A stretch of 64,000 bases of DNA from Arcanobacterium wilhelmae. Lineage in GTDB: Bacteria; Actinomycetota; Actinomycetes; Actinomycetales; Actinomycetaceae. Both the position numbers and the translations under genes were made by a program. The stretch is taken from contig NZ_CP121247.1 of the NCBI RefSeq assembly GCF_029632765.1, positions 1,550,001 to 1,614,000 of the forward strand, read 5' to 3'. Of this stretch, positions 29,516 through 38,583 are shown piece by piece (within the stretch, counting starts at the first letter, position 1; the number at the start of each line of letters is the position of its first letter). Under the pieces are notes generated by a model. That model made no database searches, had not been told where the DNA came from, and saw only the letters and a program-made list of their open reading frames with translations.

Positions 29516-30553
29516 GTGACAACCGAAATTCCCGCAAAGTTCACCGCGGCTGTGGTGGAGAAGTTCGGCGATCCGCTGAACGTCCGCGAAGTTGATATGC
29601 CCGAGCCCGGTCTCAACCAGGCTCTCGTGAAGAACATTGCCACCGGCGTCTGCCACACCGATCTTCACGCAGCTCAAGGCGACTGGCCGGTCCGCCCCGA
29701 GCCGCCATTCATCCCGGGCCACGAGGGCGTTGGCCGCATCGTCAAGCTCGGCCCGGGTGAGCACTCGGTCAAGGTTGGCGATCTCGTCGGCAACGCATGG
29801 CTCTGGAGCGCCTGTGGCGAGTGCGATATGTGCCTGTCTGGCTGGGAGACCCTCTGCCGTAAGGCAGTGTTCGGCGGCTACACCGCCGACGGTTCCTTCG
29901 GCGAGTACATGCTCGTTGACACCCGCTTCGCCGCCCGCATTCCGGAGGGCGTGGACGAGGTCGAAGTTGCACCGATCCTGTGCGCAGGCGTCACTGTCTA
30001 CAAGGGCCTGAAGGTCACCGACACCCGCCCGGGCCAGTTCATGGTCATTTCCGGCATCGGCGGCCTCGGCCACATCGCAGTCCAGTACGCAAAGGCCATG
30101 GGCCTGCGCGTGATCGCTGTCGATATCGCTGATGAGAAGCTCGAGCTGGCAACAAAGCACGGCGCTGAGTTCACCATCAACGCAGCCAAGGAAGATCCGG
30201 TTGCGAAGGTCCAGGAGTACACCGACGGCGGCGCCCACGGCGTGCTCGTCACCGCAGTTCACCCGGCCGCGTTCGGCCAGGCAGTCGGCATGGTTCGCTC
30301 CAACGGCACCGTCGTGTTCAACGGCCTGCCCCCGGGGGAATTCCCGGCCAACATCTTCGATATCGTGTTGCGCGGCATCACGATTCGCGGCTCGCTGGTG
30401 GGCACCCGCCTCGATCTCGCAGAAGCTATCGACTTCTACGCTCGCGGCCTGATCAAGCCCACCGTCAAGGAGACCACCCTTGACCACATCAACGACGTGT
30501 TCGACGAGATGAAGGCCGGTAAGATCGACGGCCGCATGGCGATCCGTTACTGA
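29516..30553 (+). CDS. adhP: Zinc-dependent alcohol dehydrogenase, AdhP-like
   Basis: The 345-residue medium-chain dehydrogenase has catalytic zinc ligands in GVCHTDLHA and GHEG, structural zinc cysteines in CGECDMCLSGWETLC and the NAD site SGIGGLGHIAVQYA. It interconverts ethanol and acetaldehyde in fermentation. GTG 29516 (MTTEIPAKF) is chosen because AAAGGAG is seven bases upstream; the ATG at 29510 is too close to it. The adjacent 294-bp divergent region with nagB holds no other gene and no operator I can name. Confidence 0.93.
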   Translation: MTTEIPAKFTAAVVEKFGDPLNVREVDMPEPGLNQALVKNIATGVCHTDLHAAQGDWPVRPEPPFIPGHEGVGRIVKLGPGEHSVKVGDLVGNAWLWSACGECDMCLSGWETLCRKAVFGGYTADGSFGEYMLVDTRFAARIPEGVDEVEVAPILCAGVTVYKGLKVTDTRPGQFMVISGIGGLGHIAVQYAKAMGLRVIAVDIADEKLELATKHGAEFTINAAKEDPVAKVQEYTDGGAHGVLVTAVHPAAFGQAVGMVRSNGTVVFNGLPPGEFPANIFDIVLRGITIRGSLVGTRLDLAEAIDFYARGLIKPTVKETTLDHINDVFDEMKAGKIDGRMAIRY

Positions 30554-30582
30554 TCACGCTAGCGAATAACACCTAGCACCTC

Positions 30583-30622
30583 AGGAGTGGACGGCGAGGA
30601 TCCTCGCCGTCCACTCCTTTTT
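30583..30622 (+). terminator. Terminator of adhP
   Basis: An 18-bp perfect palindromic stem (AGGAGTGGACGGCGAGGA and complement) is followed by five T, 30 bp after the stop. Confidence 0.9.
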
Positions 30623-30682
30623 GCTGATGAGCGCCACAAAAATCGGCGCCAGCTCACGCCGTCACGCCTTTCACCTAAGAGG

Positions 30683-30701
30683 GATAATCACTATCATTAT
30701 T
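30683..30701 (+). promoter_or_regulatory. Fur/Zur-like operator before the metal ABC operon
   Basis: The 19-bp AT-rich word GATAATCACTATCATTATT matches the classical Fur-family 19-mer at 15 of 19 positions and is an imperfect palindrome. It lies 31 bp before the substrate-binding protein start, where it would overlap the promoter. Because the operon encodes a cluster A-I metal transporter, zinc (Zur) or another Fur-family metal control is likely; which regulator is unknown. Confidence 0.65.
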
Positions 30702-30732
30702 CGCAGTGTTATTCTCGAGATGAAAGGTCAGC

Positions 30733-32313
30733 ATGCACCTCCCCCGCTCTGTCACGGCCGCATTGGGCAAGTTGACCGCTCTCGCGAGCCTCAGTGCGCT
30801 CGCCGCCTGCGCACCGGCGTCGGCGGCGGAAAACGATGGCCTGGTGATCGTTGCCTCCACGCCGATCATGGCCGATTTCGTCCGCAATGTCGCCCCGAAC
30901 GCAACCGTGGAAACCCTCGTCCCCATGGGCGCCGATCCGCACACCTACGAGCCGTCAATGGCCGCACTGCGCGACATCGCCCGCGCCGATATCGCCTTCT
31001 CCAACGGGCTCCTCCTCGAAGCCCAAGCCCTGACGCATACCATCGATTCGAACCTGCCCGACGGCGCAAAAAACGTTGCGCTCGGCTCAGAATCAGTCAA
31101 GTTCGGCGCGCGCCAAATCCCACTCGTCGAGAACGCATCACTGGCCACCGTCTGGCTCGGACTACGCGTGGACGGCCAGGGCGGTAGCCAAGATTACGTC
31201 ACTATCAACGCCACGAAAGCCGACGGCCCCGGCACCATCTCAGCCTTCACCACCGGAACATTCGGCGAGCCCACAGCATGGATGAACTCGGGCGACGGAA
31301 TCGACCCTGCAAAAGACACCGTCAAGCTCCCCACCAACGCACACACCCACATGTCGTGGGGATTCTCCAAACAAGGCATCTACACGCTCTCCCTCGAGGC
31401 CGTGCTCCACTCGGGCACAGCGGAAAAGGCCCTCGGAAACGCGACCCTCACGTTCGCCGTCGGGATCGATCCACACGAGGCCGGAAAAACCGTGATCGAT
31501 ACCGGCCACCAAGACATCACCGCACACCTCGACGGCGGAATGACGCTCTACGGAGATACCCCCGCCGGTACAGGAAACCGGGAGATCGCCGACGTCGTCA
31601 TCGCAGTCCCCAACTCGACCACCACCATCGTTCCGGACAACCGGTGGAACTTCCTCGGCCACCCGGGCGCCGAGGCCTGGATCCTCGCCCAAGCCGTCAT
31701 CGGACAGCACGTCCACGGAGAAATCGATCCACACATGTGGCACGACGTGCGCAACGCAATCGCCTACACGGAAACGATCGCGGACGAACTCGGGCGGATC
31801 GACCCCAAGAACGCCGCAAGCTATTCGAAAAACGCGGCCGCCTATTCCAAGAAGCTGGAGAACCTCGACGAGTGGACCCGAGCCGTCCTCACCTCCATCC
31901 CCGCCTCCCAGCGCACGCTGGTCACCGCACACGATTCGTTCGGATACCTCGCCAAAGCCTACGGAATGACGATTGCCGGGTTCGTCGCGCCCAACCCGTC
32001 GCTCGAACCATCCGTTCAGCAACTCACGAACCTCACGCGCACGCTCGAAGCCCTCCCCGCGCCGGGCGTGTTCGTCGAGCCGACGTCGTCCTCGCACCTC
32101 AAAGAACTGGTCGGAATCGCGCACTCCACGCGTAAGGAGCTGTGCAACATCTACTCCGACACCCTCACGCCCGAGGTCCCCACCTACGAAGCCCTCGTGG
32201 AATACAACGTGAAATCCCTCAAATCGTGCCTCGACCCGGCGTCGCTCCCCGCATGGGAGCCCGCAGCTCAACACACCATCCCCAATCCATCAACACAGAC
32301 GGAGACAAAGTGA
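30733..32313 (+). CDS. Anchored-repeat metal ABC transporter, substrate-binding lipoprotein
   Basis: The 526-residue protein has a signal ending in lipobox LAAC (Cys26), then a cluster A-I (ZnuA/TroA-type) metal-binding fold. Ligands are His70 (ADPHTYEPS), His334 (IDPHMWHD) and the later Glu/Asp in FVEPTSSS and YSDTLTP. It is about 200 residues longer than usual: residues ~125-325 are an inserted anchored-repeat domain (TIGR03769-like) with NAHTHMSWGFSKQGIY. This is the known 'anchored repeat ABC transporter, substrate-binding' type (TIGR03772). Zinc or manganese is the likely cargo. Confidence 0.9.
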   Translation: MHLPRSVTAALGKLTALASLSALAACAPASAAENDGLVIVASTPIMADFVRNVAPNATVETLVPMGADPHTYEPSMAALRDIARADIAFSNGLLLEAQALTHTIDSNLPDGAKNVALGSESVKFGARQIPLVENASLATVWLGLRVDGQGGSQDYVTINATKADGPGTISAFTTGTFGEPTAWMNSGDGIDPAKDTVKLPTNAHTHMSWGFSKQGIYTLSLEAVLHSGTAEKALGNATLTFAVGIDPHEAGKTVIDTGHQDITAHLDGGMTLYGDTPAGTGNREIADVVIAVPNSTTTIVPDNRWNFLGHPGAEAWILAQAVIGQHVHGEIDPHMWHDVRNAIAYTETIADELGRIDPKNAASYSKNAAAYSKKLENLDEWTRAVLTSIPASQRTLVTAHDSFGYLAKAYGMTIAGFVAPNPSLEPSVQQLTNLTRTLEALPAPGVFVEPTSSSHLKELVGIAHSTRKELCNIYSDTLTPEVPTYEALVEYNVKSLKSCLDPASLPAWEPAAQHTIPNPSTQTETK

Positions 32314-33239
32314 AAAAGACAGCCCTGTCCGCCCTCGCAGCTCTCGCGCTCGCCTTCGCGCCAGCCGTAGCGTTCGCGCAAGATAACCCCGGCCCAGCCG
32401 ATCCTGCGCTCACTCAGGTGGTCAACGAAAACGAAGAGATCGCCCCCCTCGGCACGCCAGTGGAGCTTGACGCCGGGCACGCCGACCTCGGACCGAAGTA
32501 CCTCGACGGAAAGTGGACCTTCATGGTCCGCGACGACACCAAGGGCGCCCCCGTGTGGCGCCACTTGGAAGACGTCGTGTTCCGCGTACACGACAAGGCG
32601 AAACTCACTCTCCCGAAGGATCCTGCGTACGACTTCATCAAGGCCTCCGGCGACGTGTATGCGATCCCGCAGACCGAAGCGGAAGGCGTGATCTGGCTCG
32701 GCTGGAACACCCAGGATCCGGCCGTGGTGAAGAAACTCGGCAACGGGGTATCGCTCGTATACGGCGGCCACCAAGGCGAGGGCGATCTCAACGTGTTCGT
32801 GCAGGCTGGCAATTTCGCTGGGCCGACCCAGCTGTGGAACTCCGCGAAGAATGAGGCACAGCCGATTCACGTGGATCCCAACACGCACACGCACGCGAAC
32901 TGGGTGTTCACGAAGCCTGGCACGCATCTTGTGCGGCTGACCGCACAGGCGCGGCTCGCTGACGGCTCAAGCGTGGAGGACGCGCAGGTGCTGCGCTTCG
33001 CCGTCGGGGACGGCGCGGACGCGAAGGACGCCGCGAGCGCAACATGGACCGAGAAAACCGAGCCGAGCGCGAAGGCGTCTGTTGAAGCTCCGAGCGCTGT
33101 CGATAAGTCCACGTCCCTGCCGCTGTATGTCGGCGCGGGGCTCGCGGTAGCCGTTGTCGTGATCGTCGGCGTCGTTGTGGTGCTCAAACGCCGCGCCGCC
33201 GCGGACCGCGCGGCAGCCGCGAAGGCGGTCGAAGAGTGA
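32310..33239 (+). CDS. Choice-of-anchor M surface protein of the ABC operon
   Basis: The 309-residue protein starts at GTG 32310, overlapping the previous stop (GTGA) behind GGAG. It has a Sec signal (KKTALSALAALALAFAPAVAFA), one anchored-repeat/choice-of-anchor M domain with HVDPNTHTHANWVFTKPGTH, and a C-terminal membrane helix followed by KRR. Its His cluster closely parallels that in the insert of the substrate-binding protein, suggesting metal or substrate relay at the cell surface. It corresponds to the ABC-transporter-associated repeat protein (TIGR03773-like). Confidence 0.87.
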   Translation: MKKTALSALAALALAFAPAVAFAQDNPGPADPALTQVVNENEEIAPLGTPVELDAGHADLGPKYLDGKWTFMVRDDTKGAPVWRHLEDVVFRVHDKAKLTLPKDPAYDFIKASGDVYAIPQTEAEGVIWLGWNTQDPAVVKKLGNGVSLVYGGHQGEGDLNVFVQAGNFAGPTQLWNSAKNEAQPIHVDPNTHTHANWVFTKPGTHLVRLTAQARLADGSSVEDAQVLRFAVGDGADAKDAASATWTEKTEPSAKASVEAPSAVDKSTSLPLYVGAGLAVAVVVIVGVVVVLKRRAAADRAAAAKAVEE

Positions 33240-33958
33240 GCCTGCCCGCACTGAAAGTCGAGGGGCTGAACGTCACCCTCACGGGCCGCTCGATCCTCGA
33301 AAACATCGGCTTCGAGGTAGCTAAAGGCGAGCTCGCCGGGCTCATTGGCCCCAACGGCGCCGGAAAAACCACTCTCATGCGAGCCATCATGGGGCTCATC
33401 CGTTCACAAGGAATCGTGGAAACTTCTGGGAAGATCGGGTATGTTCCCCAGCGCCAAGATGTGGACTGGGCCTACCCGATGAGCGTCGAAACGCTCGTGC
33501 GCACCACGTTCGTGGGCCGCGCGCACAAGGTTTCGCGGCGCGAGGGGCTCGCCCTCGCCTACCAGGCCCTGAAGAAGGTGGGGATGTACGAGCTGCGCGA
33601 GCGCACGATCGACGAGCTCTCCGGCGGGCAAAAGCAGCGCATCCTCATCGCCCGAGCGCTCGCCCCGAACCCGGATATTTTGCTTCTCGACGAGCCGTTT
33701 ACCGGGCTCGACCACCCGAACCAGGATCTGCTCTCGGACCTGTTCGTGGAGCTCGCGCGCGGCGGGGTTGGGATCCTGATGTCCACGCACGATCTGACGC
33801 AGGCTGTGGATATTTGCGATTCGCTCGTGATGATCAATCGAACGGTGCGCGCGGCCGGCAAACCTGCGGACCTCATGGAGCCGCAACTGTGGATCGACAC
33901 GTACCAGGTGCGCGAAAACTCAGCGCTCCTACGCTCTTTGGGGATGGTGAATGCATGA
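33236..33958 (+). CDS. Anchored-repeat metal ABC transporter, ATP-binding subunit
   Basis: The 240-residue ABC ATPase has Walker A GPNGAGKTT, signature LSGGQKQR, Walker B ILLLDEPF and switch His in MSTHDLTQ. It belongs to the metal-type ZnuC/TroB class. GTG start overlaps the upstream stop by four bases and its own end overlaps the permease start (ATGA). Confidence 0.94.
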   Translation: MSLPALKVEGLNVTLTGRSILENIGFEVAKGELAGLIGPNGAGKTTLMRAIMGLIRSQGIVETSGKIGYVPQRQDVDWAYPMSVETLVRTTFVGRAHKVSRREGLALAYQALKKVGMYELRERTIDELSGGQKQRILIARALAPNPDILLLDEPFTGLDHPNQDLLSDLFVELARGGVGILMSTHDLTQAVDICDSLVMINRTVRAAGKPADLMEPQLWIDTYQVRENSALLRSLGMVNA

Positions 33959-34827
33959 GCCTCATTCAGTTCTTTGCCGATCTGGCGAACCCGAACCTGG
34001 CGTTCTTGCCGCGAGCGCTTCTCGTGGCCGCGCTCTCCTCGATCATCTGTGGTGTGGTGGGCGTGCATGTGGTGTTGCGCGGGCTGTCGTTCGTGGGCGA
34101 CGCGCTCTCCCACGCGGTCTTTCCCGGCATCGCGGTGGCGTTCGCGTTGCAGGGCTCGATCCTGCTCGGCGGAGCCGTGGCGGGTGTTGTGGTGGCGGTG
34201 CTGATCGCATCGTTTTCACAAAACCGGCGCCTGCGCGAAGATTCGGTGATCGGGGTGTTTTTCGTGGCGGCGTTCGCGCTCGGCCTGGTGATCGTTTCGC
34301 GCACGCCCGGATATACGGGCTCGCTTGAGTCGCTCCTGTTTGGTTCGCTGACGGGCGTGACGAACACGAATATTTTGCAGGCCGTGGGCGTTGGCGCAGT
34401 GATCGTGGCTGTGCTGGTAGCGGCGCATTCACGTATCACGTTAGTAAGCGTGGACCGCGAGTTCGCGCGTGCCCAGGGCATTCGCGTGTTCTGGATCGAC
34501 TTGTTGCTGTTCGTGGTGATCTCGGCGGCCGTGGTGATTTCGGTGCAGACAATCGGCAATATTCTTGTGCTGGCGTTGCTGGTGGCGCCGGCGGCGACGG
34601 CACGTTTGCTCACCGACCGCGTTCTCCCAATGATGCTGATCGGCCCTGCAGTTGGCGCGCTCAGCGCGTTTGTGGGGATTTGGCTTTCGTGGGCGTGGAA
34701 CCTTCCGTCCGGAGCGGCGATTGTGCTGGTTGCCACCGTGATTTTCGTACTGGTGTGGGCGTTCGCGCCTGGGCGCGGGCTGGTGGCGTCGCTTCGCCAC
34801 TCGCGCACGCCGGCGTCGGCTGCCTAG
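33955..34827 (+). CDS. Anchored-repeat metal ABC transporter, permease subunit
   Basis: The 290-residue ABC-3 family (ZnuB/TroC) permease has 8-9 hydrophobic helices. It contains the family signature near GLSFVGDALSHAVFPGIAVAF, which forms the coupling segment. It is last gene of the four-gene operon, followed by a terminator. Together with the binding protein and ATPase it should import a divalent metal. Confidence 0.92.
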   Translation: MSLIQFFADLANPNLAFLPRALLVAALSSIICGVVGVHVVLRGLSFVGDALSHAVFPGIAVAFALQGSILLGGAVAGVVVAVLIASFSQNRRLREDSVIGVFFVAAFALGLVIVSRTPGYTGSLESLLFGSLTGVTNTNILQAVGVGAVIVAVLVAAHSRITLVSVDREFARAQGIRVFWIDLLLFVVISAAVVISVQTIGNILVLALLVAPAATARLLTDRVLPMMLIGPAVGALSAFVGIWLSWAWNLPSGAAIVLVATVIFVLVWAFAPGRGLVASLRHSRTPASAA

Positions 34828-34870
34828 CGACAAACGAAACTGCACCAACGACGTCGGCGCGCTTGTCGCG

Positions 34871-34905
34871 AAAAGCCGCGGGTAGGTTTTCCTCCCGCGG
34901 CTTTT
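34871..34905 (+). terminator. Terminator of the metal ABC operon
   Basis: A 12-bp stem AAAAGCCGCGGG/CCCGCGGCTTTT is followed by TTTTCT, 44 bp after the permease stop. Confidence 0.85.
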
Positions 34906-34964
34906 CTGTGTCCGAAATTGCGCAACTCCTGTATCTCAAACCACCCGTGCGGTTTAATAGGAAT

Positions 34965-35474
34965 ATGAGTATTTTGCAGAAGATTTCCCGTCCACTCCTC
35001 GCTGCGCCGTTTGTGTCGGCGGGCCTCGAAGCTCTCGCAAAGCCGGCAGGGCACCGCGAGCGCACGCAGGTTCTCCTCGATGCAGCGAAGAAAACCGGCT
35101 GCCCTGTGGCGCAGAAGGATCTCAAGCCGCAGGTCGTGGATCTCGCCACCCGCGCAACTGGTGCCGTGATGGCGCTCAGCGGCCTCGCGCTTGCAACCGG
35201 GCGCCTGCCGCGTTCGGCTGCGCTCGTGCTCGGCACGCTGCAGGTTCCTCTTGCCCTCGCTAACAACCCGTTCTGGTTGCATTCGGGCGAGGAGCGCCAG
35301 CGCGATCTGGCACGCCTGGTGCAGAACGCTGGCCTGATCGGTGGAGCGCTGATGGCCGCTCGCGATCGTTCCGGCGCTCCGAGCCTCGGCTGGCGCGCGA
35401 ACAAGCTTGCCGGCGAGATCTCGGATTCGGCCTCGGCGAAGATCGACGCGATTACCGCAAAGGTGACTGCATGA
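34965..35474 (+). CDS. DoxX-family membrane protein
   Basis: The 169-residue protein has about four helices, with the DoxX-like start ISRPLLAAPFVSAGLEALAKP and ALALVL-type hydrophobic segments near 65-95 and 120-135. DoxX proteins are poorly understood membrane proteins, some linked to oxidative stress complexes. The ATG follows AGGAAT. It overlaps aroA by four bases (ATGA), an unusual partner, so its role here is unknown. Confidence 0.75.
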   Translation: MSILQKISRPLLAAPFVSAGLEALAKPAGHRERTQVLLDAAKKTGCPVAQKDLKPQVVDLATRATGAVMALSGLALATGRLPRSAALVLGTLQVPLALANNPFWLHSGEERQRDLARLVQNAGLIGGALMAARDRSGAPSLGWRANKLAGEISDSASAKIDAITAKVTA

Positions 35475-36727
35475 GTTGGTGCGCGCCACGCGCATCGGCG
35501 ATCCGTGCCCGCGTTGAACTTCCGGGCTCGAAATCGCTCACAAACCGCTATCTTGTGCTGGCTGGGCTCGGGAGCGGGCCAGCGGTGATCCGCCACCCCC
35601 TCATGGCCCGCGACACTGCGCTGATGGCCGGCGCGCTTGAGGCGCTCGGTGTGCGTGTTGAGCGAGGCGAAGACGAGTGGCGGGTTTCGCCCGGCCCGTT
35701 GCGCGGCGCACGGCTCGACGTGGGCCTGTCTGGGACTGTCATGCGTTTCCTTACCCCGCTCGCAGCTTTCGCCCGCGGGGAGGTGATTCTCGACGGCGAT
35801 CTTGCAGCTCGCGCCCGCCCGATGGCGGGCCAGGTGGCCGCGTTGCGCCGGCTCGGCGTGCGAATCGAGGGCGATTCACTGCCGCTTGCCATGTTTGGCG
35901 AGGGCAGGGTTTCCGGCGGCGAGGTGGAAATCGACGCATCGGCGTCGTCACAGTTCGTCTCCGGCCTGCTCCTGGCCGCGCCGCGCATGGACCGCGGGCT
36001 CACGCTCCGCCACGTCGGCGGCGCGCTTCCCTCCCTCCCCCATATTCGTATGACGCTGGAGTGCCTGGCTCGCACGGGCATCAATGCCCGCGAAATCGGA
36101 CCCGGCGCCTGGCGCGTGGAACCAGGCGAAGTACGGCTCGGAAGCGTGGAGGTGGAGCCCGATTTGACGAATGCCGGCCCATTCCTCGCCGCAGCGATGG
36201 TGACCGGTGGCGAGGTGAAGATCCCCTGGCCGACACGCACGACACAGGCGGGAGATTCCTACCGGAACATTTTCGAGCGCATGGGTGCGCGCGTTTCCTT
36301 CGGGGGCGGCGAGCTGCGTTTGTGCGGCCCGCAGCGCATCGAGCCCCTCGAGTTGGACGCCCACGACGTCGGAGAGCTGGTTCCCACGCTCGCTGCTGTG
36401 GCACTCTTCGCTACTGGGACGAGCCGTTTCACCGGCGTCGGGCACCTGCGCGGGCACGAGACGGACCGGCTCGCAGCGCTCGCGCAGTCGCTCACGGCAC
36501 TCGGTGCGTGTGTGGAAACCGGCGCGGACTGGCTGGAAATTGTGCCCCCGACGTCGCCGGGGCCAGCCGCGCTCAAAGCCTACGGCGACCATCGGATGGC
36601 CACGTTCGCCGCGATCGCCGGGCTACGAACCGACGTCACCTTGGACCATGTGGAAGAAACTGCGAAAACTCTGCCCCAGTTCGAGGCGCTGTGGGCGAAA
36701 ATGATCAACGATTCGGAGAGTGAATGA
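35471..36727 (+). CDS. aroA: 3-phosphoshikimate 1-carboxyvinyltransferase (EPSP synthase)
   Basis: The 418-residue enzyme joins PEP and shikimate-3-phosphate in the aromatic amino-acid pathway. Motifs are LPGSKSLTNRY, GLSGTVMRFLTPLA, DASASSQFVSGLLL, HLRGHETDRLAAL and the C-terminal YGDHRMATFAAIAG. The usual RxKESDR reads LRGHETDR, still keeping Arg and Asp-Arg. It is co-translated with rsgA, the common actinobacterial arrangement. Confidence 0.95.
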   Translation: MSWCAPRASAIRARVELPGSKSLTNRYLVLAGLGSGPAVIRHPLMARDTALMAGALEALGVRVERGEDEWRVSPGPLRGARLDVGLSGTVMRFLTPLAAFARGEVILDGDLAARARPMAGQVAALRRLGVRIEGDSLPLAMFGEGRVSGGEVEIDASASSQFVSGLLLAAPRMDRGLTLRHVGGALPSLPHIRMTLECLARTGINAREIGPGAWRVEPGEVRLGSVEVEPDLTNAGPFLAAAMVTGGEVKIPWPTRTTQAGDSYRNIFERMGARVSFGGGELRLCGPQRIEPLELDAHDVGELVPTLAAVALFATGTSRFTGVGHLRGHETDRLAALAQSLTALGACVETGADWLEIVPPTSPGPAALKAYGDHRMATFAAIAGLRTDVTLDHVEETAKTLPQFEALWAKMINDSESE

Positions 36728-37731
36728 GCCGCAGAGATATCGGTACTGACGACCCACGCGTGCGCGTGCGCCCTGGGAAGGGCTCGCGTCCGCGCACGAA
36801 AATCCGCCCCGACTATTCGGATGCGAGGCGTGGGCGCGTACTGCGCATCGACCGAGGACGCTACCACGTGCGTATGCTCGACGACGGCGTGGATGTGGTG
36901 GCTGTCAAGGCGCGAGAGCTCGGGCGCGGAAAACTCGCTGTGGGAGACGTGGTGGCGATGGTCGGGGATCTGACGGGCACGAAAGATACCCTCGCGCGCA
37001 TCGCTGCGATCGACGAGCGCACCACTGTTCTTCGGCGTACAGCCGAGGAAGGCGAGGCGAGCGGAACCGAGCGCATCATCGTCGCGAACGCGGACCAGCT
37101 GGTGATCGTCACGGCGCTGGCGCAACCCGAGCCGCGCCCGGGGATGATCGACCGCTGCCTCGTGGCCGCCTACGACGCCGGCATGACGCCGATCCTCATG
37201 CTCACCAAGGCAGATCTTGCCGATCCTGCCGAGCTGTTGGCATTGTACGATGCGCTCGACCTACAAATTTTGGTCTCGTCCACCGCGCCCGTCGATCCGC
37301 ACGCAGACTTGACGCCGGTGCGCGAGGCGCTCACCGGGCACGTCTCGGTGCTCGTTGGGCACTCCGGCGTCGGGAAGTCCACGCTGCTCAATGCGCTCGT
37401 GGAGGGCGCCGGGCGAGAAACCGGGCATGTGAACGAGGTGACGGGGCGCGGGCGGCACACGTCGACGTCGGCGATGGCGTTCGACTTCCCGGGCGGGGCG
37501 ATCATTGACACTCCCGGGGTACGAACGTTTGGGCTGGCGCACGTTGGCCCCAACGATCTGCTGCGCGGTTTCCCGGATCTCGAAGCAATCGCCGAGGAAG
37601 CATGCCCGCGCGGATGTACCCACGAGGAAGGCGCAATCGACTGCGCACTGTCCGAGGTGAGCGAGCCGCGCCTCGTGGCGCGGGTTGCGTCGTTCCGGCG
37701 CTTACTCGAAGCGAAAACCGGTTCAGACTAG
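36724..37731 (+). CDS. rsgA: Ribosome small-subunit-dependent GTPase
   Basis: The 335-residue circularly permuted GTPase helps mature the 30S subunit. It has an OB fold near residues 35-105, then G4 LTKADLAD, G1 GHSGVGKST and G3 DTPG in the permuted order, and a C-terminal zinc knuckle CPRGCTHEEGAIDC. ATG overlaps the aroA stop by four bases. Confidence 0.95.
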   Translation: MSRRDIGTDDPRVRVRPGKGSRPRTKIRPDYSDARRGRVLRIDRGRYHVRMLDDGVDVVAVKARELGRGKLAVGDVVAMVGDLTGTKDTLARIAAIDERTTVLRRTAEEGEASGTERIIVANADQLVIVTALAQPEPRPGMIDRCLVAAYDAGMTPILMLTKADLADPAELLALYDALDLQILVSSTAPVDPHADLTPVREALTGHVSVLVGHSGVGKSTLLNALVEGAGRETGHVNEVTGRGRHTSTSAMAFDFPGGAIIDTPGVRTFGLAHVGPNDLLRGFPDLEAIAEEACPRGCTHEEGAIDCALSEVSEPRLVARVASFRRLLEAKTGSD

Positions 37732-37888
37732 GTTCACATCGCGGAACGTTTTATCTCGTTTTTCGTTCGCAGTGTGGGACGGACCGCTTGGCGCGGTACA
37801 CTGATCACGTGAGGAGGCTCGCTTGAAACGGCGGGCCTTAAACGGTTGAATTCACTCAACACAAACCCAAGTAAATGGAGGGGAAAGC

Positions 37889-38383
37889 GTGGAAAAGGAA
37901 ATCCTGAGCTGGGAGATGTTCGGCGATGCAACTCGCGAACTTGCAACCAACGTTTGGGAGTCCGGCTACCGGCCCGACCTGATCGTCTGCGTGGCGCGCG
38001 GCGGTCTCATCCCTGCGGGCGCGATGGCATACGCGCTCGATATGAAGCCTGTTCTCGTGATGAACGTGGAGTTCTACACCAAGATTGGTGAAACCCTCCC
38101 CGATCCGCGCCTCCTTAACCCCCTCCCGGATTTCTCGGCGCTCAAGGGCGCCAAAGTTCTCATCGTGGACGACGTGGTGGATTCCGGCCGCACCTTGAAG
38201 TATGTGCAGGAGCTGTGCGAGGCCAACGAGGTCGGCGAGATGCGCCTGGCCGTGATCTACGAGAAGCCCACCTCGGTGCTGAAGGCCGATTACGTGTGGC
38301 GCGATACCGACCTGTGGATCTCCTTCCCCTGGTCCGAGAAGGATCCGGTGAACGCTGGCGAAGATTACGTGAAGGTAGACTGA
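37889..38383 (+). CDS. Purine phosphoribosyltransferase (xanthine/guanine type)
   Basis: The 164-residue type I PRTase has the PRPP-binding motif VLIVDDVVDSGRT and N-terminal LIVCVARGGLIPAGAMAY. It likely salvages guanine, xanthine or hypoxanthine; the exact base is not clear from sequence. It starts at GTG 37889 behind GGAGGGGA. A 157-bp leader precedes it, and a terminator follows, so it is monocistronic. Confidence 0.85.
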   Translation: MEKEILSWEMFGDATRELATNVWESGYRPDLIVCVARGGLIPAGAMAYALDMKPVLVMNVEFYTKIGETLPDPRLLNPLPDFSALKGAKVLIVDDVVDSGRTLKYVQELCEANEVGEMRLAVIYEKPTSVLKADYVWRDTDLWISFPWSEKDPVNAGEDYVKVD

Positions 38384-38398
38384 GCGAGTTTTTTGAGG

Positions 38399-38427
38399 AG
38401 GCGGCCCTGCGGGGCCGCCTTTTCTTT
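38399..38427 (+). terminator. Terminator of the phosphoribosyltransferase gene
   Basis: A 9-bp stem AGGCGGCCC/GGGCCGCCT with loop TGCG is followed by TTTTCTTT, 15 bp after the stop. Confidence 0.88.
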
Positions 38428-38583
38428 GCGTTTGGTGGCATTGATGGCAGGGGCGCAACCGCGGGAAGCGATGGAGCTGGGGAACAAACTTTCGCGCTGA
38501 AAATCATGAGTTTTTGGTTCGAATTCGGCGGTTCGAAAAGTGATCGCGAAAAACTGTCATACCCCTACCACTATGGTTGAGAT

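Noticed and set aside
38517-38537. SOS (LexA) box before sbcD
   Set aside because: Two TTCGAA words are present, but the spacing between TCGAA and TTCGA is 8 bases and the actinobacterial SOS box needs 6.
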